Source of the DNA: a bacterium
Lineage (GTDB): Bacteria; Latescibacterota; UBA2968; UBA8231
Length of the DNA: 17,242 bases
NCBI GenBank assembly: GCA_027593305.1
Contig: JAQCJA010000039.1
Coordinates: 1 to 17,242 of the forward strand
Direction: 5' to 3'
Part shown: positions 6,396 through 12,169 of the stretch, one piece after another
Position numbering within the stretch: position 1 is the stretch's first letter
Layout: the number at the start of each line of letters is the position of its first letter
Notes under the pieces: generated by a model
What the model saw: the letters and a program-made list of their open reading frames with translations, nothing else
Told to the model about the DNA's origin: nothing
The model's database searches: none
Made by a program: the position numbers and the translations under genes

Positions 6396-6520
6396 CCAAC
6401 GACCGCTGGCGGCGCTTGTCAACGACCGTTGGTGGTGCTTGATCCCCATTGGCCAACGACCGCGAATGGTGCTTGTGGGGCCAGATCCGAGGTATCCCCA
6501 ACGACCGCTTGCGGTGCCGT
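6396..6520. repeat. four direct 23-bp iteron-like repeats
   Basis: Copies lie at 6396-6418, 6419-6441, 6453-6475 and 6498-6520. All share CAACGACCG exactly, followed by a degenerate middle and usually GGTGCTTG. Start-to-start distances are 23, 34 and 45, growing by 11 each time, so the sites stay on a similar face of the helix. Copies 1 and 4 contain an internal CCGC-NN-GCGG dyad. They fall directly after the stop of the Rep-like winged-helix gene and about 125 bp upstream of the next gene. Iterons for replication initiation, or operator sites, are both possible. Confidence 0.75.
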
Positions 6521-6523
6521 TCT

Positions 6524-6985
6524 TCAAGTCTTGCCATACGATCTCACGAAGCCAACTTCTCTGCGCCTCTTTCTCCGAACCTTCTGCTCAAACGCCTTGG
6601 TTCCGTAATTCCGCCAGCGTGTGGAAACCGCGTAAAGGGATACCGACCGATACAGCCCCTCTCCGCTGAAGGTTATGTCGATGAACCCGTGAGATAGCAA
6701 TCCATCGATTGCTCGGGTGAACGCGGTTTTTGAGATGCCCAAGCCCTCGGCCTCTGTGTAGAGGAAGGTGATCTTCCCGTTATTTAGAACCTCCTTGCTT
6801 CTCACCTTCTCTCCCTTCCGTTTGGTGGCGAACTGGCGCCTCTGGTAGAAACCCATCAAGACTCGAATCTGGGTTTCGTTGAGTTCTCTGAACGCTGCCG
6901 AAGACAATAACTCTCCTTCCAGATAGACTCCGGGACGAGGTCTCGTCCGAGTCAGTTGTTGTAGGACTGCGGTCGACATAGTCAA
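6524..6985 (-). CDS. Rep-like winged-helix protein of a mobile element
   Basis: The 153-residue protein has a central winged-helix segment: NETQIRVLMGFYQRRQF, a hairpin with NGKITFLYTEAEGLGISKT, the recognition helix AFTRAIDGLLSHGFIDI, and a wing followed by SLYAVSTRWRNYGTKAF. This matches small winged-helix proteins carried by plasmids and integrative elements and is related in style to replication initiators. The C-terminus is very basic (QKVRRKRRREVGF). Translation can begin at the TTG at 6985 or the ATG at 6979; no ribosome-binding site is clear. It follows the excisionase-like gene by about 50 bp and is immediately followed by four iteron-like repeats, so replication initiation or self-regulation is the likely job. 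Confidence 0.65.
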   Translation of the reverse strand: MTMSTAVLQQLTRTRPRPGVYLEGELLSSAAFRELNETQIRVLMGFYQRRQFATKRKGEKVRSKEVLNNGKITFLYTEAEGLGISKTAFTRAIDGLLSHGFIDITFSGEGLYRSVSLYAVSTRWRNYGTKAFEQKVRRKRRREVGFVRSYGKT

Positions 6986-7035
6986 GTTGGGTGTAGTGGT
7001 TTCGGGGTAGGTGCCCCTCGTGCCACCAAACTGTT

Positions 7036-7251
7036 CTATGTGTTGGCCGGACGCCGCGCGCCTGGTTCCACGGTGTGCTCCGTCAACCAGTCGTCGAGAT
7101 CGGCGACGCGGTAGACGATACGCCTACCCACCCGTGCGAAGCGTGGACCGCGTGACATCGACCGCCAGTTACGTAGCGTGCCAGGGCTGAGGCACAGAAT
7201 GCGCGCTGCATCAAGTTCGTCGACCGTCAGTGTAGTTGTGGTGCTGGTCAT
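7036..7251 (-). CDS. excisionase-like MerR-type HTH protein
   Basis: The ATG at 7251 is preceded at 5 bases by AAGGAGGG, a strong ribosome-binding site, giving 71 residues. The pattern LTVDELDAARILCLSPGTLR, NWRSMSRGPRFARVGRRIVY and RVADLDDWLTEH is the standard HTH_17/excisionase fold: an altered helix-turn-helix with the invariant GPxFxRxGRxVxY wing. Such proteins act as excisionases or small regulators of integrative elements. No integrase is present in the window, so the element looks incomplete. A strong hairpin terminator ends 20 bases upstream, implying that expression depends on read-through or attenuation. Confidence 0.85.
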   Translation of the reverse strand: MTSTTTTLTVDELDAARILCLSPGTLRNWRSMSRGPRFARVGRRIVYRVADLDDWLTEHTVEPGARRPANT

Positions 7252-7400
7252 TCGACCCTCCTTTGGGAAACAAAAAAACCCGGGCACAAATCCCTCCCGG
7301 TAAAAGGAGGAATCTGCACCCGGGGTCGCGCTTCGTTGAAACGAGGCCGCCGGAGCGGCGCGAACGTTCGTGCGCCGTCTGGTGATCGGCCCTCTCCCAT
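7248..7400 (-). CDS. possible leader ORF crossing the terminator
   Basis: Fifty codons run from an ATG inside the 7392-7414 hairpin, through the whole terminator stem, to a TGA that overlaps the excisionase ATG (ATGA). The peptide is basic and Pro-rich (RRPRFNEARPRVQIPPF). There is no ribosome-binding site. If translated, it would place ribosomes on the terminator and couple to the next gene. It may equally be a chance frame. Confidence 0.2.
   Translation of the reverse strand: MGEGRSPDGARTFAPLRRPRFNEARPRVQIPPFTGRDLCPGFFVSQRRVE
7272..7324 (-). terminator. long intrinsic terminator/attenuator before the excisionase gene
   Basis: A 19-bp stem (arms 7306-7324 and 7279-7297) with an 8-nt loop is followed by seven Us. 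All four departures from perfect Watson-Crick pairing are G-U wobbles on the minus-strand RNA and would be A-C mismatches on the plus strand. The structure is therefore selected as minus-strand RNA. Confidence 0.8.
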
Positions 7401-7414
7401 ACGTCTTGGGAGAG
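7392..7414 (-). ncRNA. hairpin in the structured 5' leader
   Basis: CTCTCCCA and TGGGAGAG form a perfect 8-bp stem with a 7-nt loop, with no U-run. Together with a GCCGC-CGGA-GCGGC hairpin nearby and the terminator, it makes the roughly 220-nt leader RNA between the promoter at 7500-7528 and the excisionase gene strongly structured. I do not recognise a known riboswitch or sRNA family. Confidence 0.45.
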
Positions 7415-7499
7415 AGTCACTTCACATGCCTATAGTTTGCCTTTGTCGAGCCCGTCGCAGTTTCAACACGAATCTCAGGTTCGGCAATGGCGTATTGCT

Positions 7500-7528
7500 G
7501 ATATACAATGACCCTGCAGATCTGTCAA
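7500..7528 (-). promoter_or_regulatory. promoter driving the structured leader
   Basis: On the minus strand a perfect TTGACA (7523-7528), a 17-base spacer and TATATC (7500-7505) predict a start near 7493. Transcription would run through the hairpin region to the terminator at 7272 and into the excisionase/Rep-like genes. Confidence 0.6.
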
Positions 7529-7588
7529 AGCATTGGAGCGTCACCCCTCGTCACTGCTTAGGGCTCGCGGCGGAATAACGGATGTTTT

Positions 7589-8390
7589 TCATGCAGCCGC
7601 AGTTGGCCGGATGGTGTAGTTCCAGTCGCCGTGGAAGTCATGCCGATGGAGCTGGACCTGAGACAGTTGATCGTCCTGACCGGTGACGCCCTTGGGATAG
7701 GCTCTCTTGTCGATTTCGGAGCGTACACGCAATCCTGCAGTGGTGGTCGTGGCGCCGATGAGGCTGACGATCGTGGCCAGACTTACCAACGGTTTGCCTC
7801 GCCAATTCATGGCGATATGAGAAAACAGTCGATGCTCGAGCTTGTTCCACTTGCTGGTGCCTGGAGGATAGTGGCAGACAGTGATCGTCAGGCCCGTGCG
7901 ATCGGCAAAGCGTTGCAACTCCAATTTCCACAAGCGCACAAGCGCGTCTTGGCTCCATTGCTGCCGCCTGCATCGGCAGTGCTCAGCAAGTGGGTCGCGC
8001 CACCGTATGCCGATCGCCCCATGCGCTTCCACCAACTGCGAATGGCGTTGACGGCAAAGCTGGCCGTGTCGTGGTCGATGCCAACACTGACCCAGCCTTC
8101 ATCACGACTCAGATCGTAGACGCCATAGGGGATCGCCTTGCCTTGAGCGGGGACGATGAAATCGTGCACCTTGACGCGCTCGGGCTCGCCCTGCGGTCGC
8201 CACTCACGCCCGGGATTCTTGAAATCACCGACCAGCTCTTTCTGCTTCGTATCGACCGAGATGACCGGCTGCCCCTGCGCCTGATGGTCGCACACCTGGT
8301 CATTGAGATAGTTGAATTGGGCGTCCCGATCCGGATGATGGATCTCCTGTTACCCCTCAAGGAGAAATCTATCACCCTCGTGCATCCCAA
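7589..8390 (-). pseudogene. degenerate ISAzo13-family transposase
   Basis: Three frames together rebuild the C-terminal two thirds of an ISAzo13-type DDE transposase. Frame one, near 8,350-8,390, gives VIDFSLRGNRR. Frame two gives HHPDRDAQFNYLNDQV, VISVDTKQKELVGDFKNPGR and STADAGGSNG. Frame three gives DALVRLWKLELQRFADRTGL, CHYPPGTSKWNKLEHRLFSH and the ending DWNYTIRP. The catalytic residues survive (D in SVDTK, D in TADAGG, E in KLEHR). Shifts near 8,343 and 7,947 plus the missing N-terminus make it inactive. No clear terminal inverted repeats or target duplication could be identified. Its left end abuts a truncated nuclease gene, so it probably arrived by insertion followed by decay. Confidence 0.85.
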
Positions 8391-8850
8391 GGCACACTTT
8401 TCGCCGGGTGTTCGAGATCACGGGGATGGCGGCGGACTTTGAGTTGGTAGATGCAATGAACCCCACCTGCACGACCTCCTCATCGCGCAATTCCTGGATG
8501 GCCACAAGATCGAACTGTTGGAGTCGATCGGCGATCAGCGCGAGTTCGGTGTCGTCACGGCTACCGGTTGAGAAGATGCGGATGTTGAAGGACGCAACGC
8601 GGATCTGTCTTGGTGGAACAGGCGGCAGTTGGGGTGCCGGAAGCGGAACGGTAGGTGCCGGCGCAACTTCAACCTGGAGGGCCGCAGTGGCCTCGTCCTT
8701 CGACGCGAAGGTCTCGCCGGCCAAAGCACCACGATGGAAGTGATACGAGCCTGCAGCCCGGTCGTTATGCCCGCCTTGGCTATCGAGGCCGCCACCGTGG
8801 GCGTAGGCTGCCGTAGAGATCAGCAGCGCAAGGAATGGGATACAGTTCAA
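8350..8850 (-). pseudogene. secreted endonuclease/exonuclease/phosphatase-family protein, 3' truncated
   Basis: From a TTG at 8850 the product has a signal peptide (IPFLALLISTAAYAHG), then the His-rich GGGLDSQGGHNDRAAGSYHF motif often seen before secreted nucleases, a Pro-rich linker, and at residue 82 the start of an EEP domain: IRVASFNIRIFST with the conserved Asn, then LQQFDLVAIQELRD with the metal-binding Glu. The match stops after RDEEVV (about 8,470). The remaining residues are unrelated and run into the transposase remnant, so roughly two thirds of the catalytic domain, including the catalytic His/Asp, is missing. It is inactive as it stands. The start is uncertain, because no ribosome-binding site precedes the TTG. 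Confidence 0.7.
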
Positions 8851-8986
8851 GTCATCACCAGCGGGGGAGGCGTTCCGACCGACGCGGACAATTAACACAA
8901 TTCGGGCCTCGGCCGGCACATGCGCTGACGACGCGTCTACCGTGTGTAGCGCCCAGCACCCATCCGCGTGTGCTCCAGGATACACT

Positions 8987-9008
8987 GCCGCTCGAGGCTC
9001 AGAGCGGC
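8987..9008 (-). terminator. hairpin just after the SIR2 gene
   Basis: A perfect 7-bp GC-rich stem (GCCGCTC/GAGCGGC) with an 8-nt loop starts 16 bases past the SIR2 stop codon. There is no U-run, so it is at best a weak or Rho-assisted terminator. Confidence 0.3.
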
Positions 9009-9024
9009 GCCGGGCGAACTCGTA

Positions 9025-10392
9025 TCAGTGGCAGCTGACAGTCTCACTGACCAGGCCAGCGGTCATTCCGCCGGGAGATAACGTTTCCTCAATCCGCCTG
9101 TATAGGTCGGCAAAGGTATAGCAGTAGGCGAGGGCGCCCATCCCCAGGACCGCGGGTTTTCTTTCGTTCGCATTGGTCGCGCTGGCAAATACGATGACTG
9201 GACAGCGTAGATCTCTGGTGCGAATCGCGCCAAGTAAGCCAACGGCAGTGGAGCAGGGTTTCCCTCCGGGCGTGAGCGCCCCTGCCTCACCCCAGTGGGT
9301 TATGACCAGATCAAAGGACTCGCCGCCGTTCTCGGCACTCGCGAGGGCTGCCACGCCTTCTTCGGCGGTACTGACCGTGACGAGAGGGCTCCGTTCTCGA
9401 TTGGCTGCTGCTGCCGAAGCCGCCAGGTAGTCGAAAGCCTCTCCGTTGTTGCTTGGGTGCGGATCTATCCACAGAATCCGACGCGTTGCCAGCAAACGCC
9501 CGAACCGGACGAGCGGATTCGTCTCTTGGTAGATCGCCCCGAGGTGATCATCAAAGCCTGAAAAATCCGTCCCACCATGTGTGTCGTAGGAAAGAACCTC
9601 GATGCCTTCGTGCTTCCGGAAATGGTCCTGCGTGCCTGGGGGGACATCGTTGACTATTGCGTAGGCAACGGGTGTGCTTCTGTCACCTTGCCCCAGGAGA
9701 GCGAGGATTTCAGATCGTAGTTCGTTCAGATAGGCATCCTCAAACGAGAAGCCCATGTAAAGCACAGTCGTCGTCGCCACCATCGTGCGCAGGAAAGTGA
9801 TGTAAGCGGGGTCGCTGTAGAGATGCCGACGATAATCCCGGCGGGTCAGCACGATTTCCCCGTTTGCTACGTCACCGTGCAACTTGAGTGTTGCCGCACC
9901 TACTGCGTTCCCCCAGTAACGGGTTTCCCACCAGCGGTATGCGTCGGGACGAAGTATACGACGGTAGGCCTCGGGTCCGGGCGTACTGCCTGGGAGAAGT
10001 GGATCGAAGTTTGTCGTCAGGATGGACCGAAACGGAATGCCGCGCAGCCATGTGAGACGCTGCGACATTGGACGCTCGTCTTGTTGCGTAAGCAACAATT
10101 CCAGGTGATGCAGGAAGGTGGCTCGCCCGAGATGGTCCTCCAGCACCTGGGCAGCCTCGTCGAAGGCATGGGCTGAGCCTTTTAGGACGAGACTCGCCAC
10201 GTGATTTTCGACGTCGGTCTCAACGGCGCTTTGAGTAGCGAGTGCTGTGAGCAGTTTTCCCCACGGTGGGATCACCGCCGCCGAAAATCCGGCACCAACA
10301 AAAGCGACACAATTGCCATCGTGTATCTCATTGACGAGGGCATCCGGAATCTGTGTCACGATCTTTCTGGCATTGCTGCAATCTGCGGTCAT
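9025..10392 (-). CDS. SIR2-like NADase fused to a degenerate receiver-like domain
   Basis: The 455-residue protein starts at an ATG overlapping the Nudix stop (ATGA). Residues about 15-290 are a SIR2_2-type fold: FVGAGFS (GAGxS NAD loop, 32-37), SILTTNFD (123-130, catalytic-type Asn), LKLHGD (169-174, catalytic-type His) and YMGFSFED (212-219). SIR2 domains of this type act as NAD+-consuming effectors in several anti-phage systems. Residues about 303-440 look like a two-component receiver domain (RILWIDPHPSNN, STAEEGVAAL, FDLVITHWG, CPVIVFASA, LGMGALAYCYT). The position where such domains carry the phospho-accepting Asp (ISD) is His366 (ITH), and the usual Lys is not apparent, so classical phosphorylation is unlikely. 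No membrane segments. It is probably a stress- or phage-triggered effector; the trigger is unknown. Confidence 0.8.
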   Translation of the reverse strand: MTADCSNARKIVTQIPDALVNEIHDGNCVAFVGAGFSAAVIPPWGKLLTALATQSAVETDVENHVASLVLKGSAHAFDEAAQVLEDHLGRATFLHHLELLLTQQDERPMSQRLTWLRGIPFRSILTTNFDPLLPGSTPGPEAYRRILRPDAYRWWETRYWGNAVGAATLKLHGDVANGEIVLTRRDYRRHLYSDPAYITFLRTMVATTTVLYMGFSFEDAYLNELRSEILALLGQGDRSTPVAYAIVNDVPPGTQDHFRKHEGIEVLSYDTHGGTDFSGFDDHLGAIYQETNPLVRFGRLLATRRILWIDPHPSNNGEAFDYLAASAAAANRERSPLVTVSTAEEGVAALASAENGGESFDLVITHWGEAGALTPGGKPCSTAVGLLGAIRTRDLRCPVIVFASATNANERKPAVLGMGALAYCYTFADLYRRIEETLSPGGMTAGLVSETVSCH

Positions 10393-11312
10393 GGACCTGT
10401 GTCCTGATATCTCATCGAATACACTTCGAACATCTGGCCAATTGTCGGACCACGAGTCTGCCCTTCACCGGGCCAGCGTTCAGCCTCTTCGCCATTGATG
10501 ATAGCCTGACCAAGCGGGCTTAGCGCGAGGCCATTGTAGGCGAACTGATCGTGCTTGTAGATGGAGAACAGAACAGCCTTGGGCAAGGAACTGCCAGGAT
10601 AGTCATCACGGACGTAGAGCTCGCGGGCATAGTCGGCGACGCTCTTTCGGTCTTTCGGCGAACGGACAAGGCGCTTGACGAGGGCATTTGTCGCCTCGAT
10701 GAGCCTTCGATCGTCCTTCCCCATTGAATCGTGATCTTCACATCCCTGATCCAGAGCGATAGAACACCCCACGGCTACACACGATTCGGAGACTTCGACG
10801 GCGGGACAGTGGGCGGGTAATGGCAGACTGCAGGTGCATACCCCCTCGAGTCCTTGGGGTGGTGGCGACACCTGCGGCTTCATGCGGCCACTCTCGGCAA
10901 GCTCTGAGCGAATCTGCAGGGCAGCACCAAGGACCGCGAGGTCTCGGTTCCGCCCCTTCAGGTTTTCGGTCTTGCGGATAAGCGCGGGTGCGCCACTGAA
11001 TCTGACCCAGCGTATGGACGCTGTCGCGCGATTACCAGAATCGCCGGTATGCCCAACGAGCGACATGAGAAAGTAGGAAGTCGTGCTCGCGTCGCCCTCG
11101 TAGACGCCAGGGACCGGCTCATCGATCGAAGCCTCAACCCCAGTCTCCTCCAAGACTTTGCGGAGTGCGGTTTGCTGCGGCGACTCTCCGGGCTTGGATA
11201 CGCCCTTGGGAAAGGTCCACACATACCCACCGAAGTGGTCCTTCGGTTCGAGCAGCAACATGTAGCCGAACTCATCGCAGACGATTCCACCGTAGGCGCT
11301 TCTCTTTTCCAT
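10389..11312 (-). CDS. Nudix hydrolase with Cys-rich linker and unknown C-terminal domain
   Basis: The 307-residue protein has an N-terminal Nudix domain (about 1-135) with box G37-V59: GVSKPGESPQQTALRKVLEE followed by TGV. Nudix enzymes hydrolyse nucleoside diphosphates linked to another group, such as ADP-ribose or NAD derivatives. The first Glu of the REUxEExGU signature is Lys52 here, while Glu55, Glu56 and Gly58 are kept, so activity may be altered. Residues 159-191 hold six cysteines, an unusual linker that might bind metal. From Met197 a predicted-helical domain follows (RRLIEATNALVKRLV, VADYARELYVRDDYPGSSLP, FAYNGLALSPLGQAIINGEE), which I do not recognise. The upstream gene of a coupled pair with the SIR2 protein, it may make, remove or sense the signal. 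The start has only a weak AGAGAG. Confidence 0.8.
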   Translation of the reverse strand: MEKRSAYGGIVCDEFGYMLLLEPKDHFGGYVWTFPKGVSKPGESPQQTALRKVLEETGVEASIDEPVPGVYEGDASTTSYFLMSLVGHTGDSGNRATASIRWVRFSGAPALIRKTENLKGRNRDLAVLGAALQIRSELAESGRMKPQVSPPPQGLEGVCTCSLPLPAHCPAVEVSESCVAVGCSIALDQGCEDHDSMGKDDRRLIEATNALVKRLVRSPKDRKSVADYARELYVRDDYPGSSLPKAVLFSIYKHDQFAYNGLALSPLGQAIINGEEAERWPGEGQTRGPTIGQMFEVYSMRYQDTGP

Positions 11313-11344
11313 CTCTCTGGCGTCTTCTCATGCTTTAACTCCTC

Positions 11345-11750
11345 ATGTTTCCACCGAGGATAGTCTAGTATCTGTACATGGTCTTCTCCACCATGCTTCT
11401 CTGGGTGTAGCCTAAATTCCTGCCATTCCTGTCGGCCGCGGTCTCGGCGAAGCCTACGTTACGCTTTCTATACCTCTTGGCGCTTGTTGGTTCTGGGCTC
11501 AGCGAGGCGCCCCGTGCGAGTGGCATGAACACTATCACGGCCAGGCCGTTGCTTTTCTTCTGAGCCGACTCACATCCGCTCTCCATCTCGTAGGCATCAT
11601 CAGCACAGCTGGATGCCACCGGATGGTTGGTCTACGGCACTCAGGTGCTGCCACAAACCCGATGGCCGGTCAAGTCGGAGGCAACGATCTTGCCGGCAGC
11701 TGGCGCCCTTCAGACGCTCAGTGTTTGGTCGCAAAGCCACACGCTCAGTC
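11345..11750. other. gap with no recognisable gene
   Basis: One minus-strand frame (11365-11619) is open but shows no family signal or ribosome-binding site. I see no repeat, RNA gene or consensus promoter. The promoter for the Nudix-SIR2 operon should lie at its left end but could not be pinned down. Confidence 0.35.
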
Positions 11751-11765
11751 GAAGGAGGTGTGGAG

Positions 11766-11918
11766 TTGTCGACCAATGCTTTGGGAAAACAGGCGCAGCA
11801 GCACATCGATGCGGCGAACTCTGCCGTAACGGACATGATAACCCTTCTGTCAGCAATGAAGGATCTCGAAAGTTTCTCGCAGAAGGAGAAAGACGTCGTT
11901 GAGGCTGTGATCAACCGC
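11766..11918 (+). pseudogene. N-terminal fragment of an unknown helical protein
   Basis: An excellent ribosome-binding site (AAGGAGGTG, 11752-11760) lies 5 bases before a TTG at 11766. The encoded 51 residues are clearly protein-like and helical (STNALGKQAQQHIDAANSAV, DMITLLSAMKDLES, SQKEKDVVEAVI). After about 11,918 the frame runs antisense through a truncated MFS gene and loses all protein character, although its formal stop is at 12077. I read it as the 5' end of a gene cut by a rearrangement. The family is unknown; a signalling or defence-associated coiled coil would fit but is speculation. Confidence 0.5.
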
Positions 11919-12165
11919 CCATCCGGTCGCTCCAGACGCCCGACACGGTCTTCATCAACAGCGCCACGCCCTCACCGAGGCCTTCGATCAGGCCGATGGT
12001 CATGGCGCTGGCGTGCAGCGTCGTTACCAGGAAGACTGGCAGCAGGCTGTGGATCATCTCCGAGGAGACGTCCATGAAGAGGCTGACGAAACCCAGACCC
12101 CATACGGTGGCCGGCAGGTGACGGTTGGGAGCTCTGGTTGCCGGCTTCGGGGTGGTGTCGGCCAT
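11911..12165 (-). pseudogene. truncated MFS transporter (first two helices)
   Basis: The 84 residues start at an ATG 4 bases after the heparinase stop, so the two were co-transcribed. The sequence VWGLGFVSLFMDVSSEMIHS, LLPVFLVTTLHASAM, TIGLIEGLGEGVALLMKTVS, GVWSDRMG is the first two membrane helices and the conserved loop motif (SDRxG) of a major facilitator superfamily exporter. It then breaks at about 11,920 and ends with an extra Gly and a stop. The other ten or so helices are missing. No function is expected from the remaining piece. Confidence 0.8.
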
Positions 12166-12169
12166 CGAC

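Noticed and set aside
6396..6520. CRISPR array.
   Set aside because: Only four degenerate repeats with spacing of 0, 11 and 22 bp; far too short for spacers and no cas genes.
7279..7324. tRNA or attachment-site hairpin.
   Set aside because: No cloverleaf or CCA end; the long stem followed by seven Us on the minus strand fits an intrinsic terminator better.
11365..11619. 84-codon minus-strand frame upstream of the Nudix gene.
   Set aside because: No ribosome-binding site, no recognisable domain, mixed composition; may be chance.
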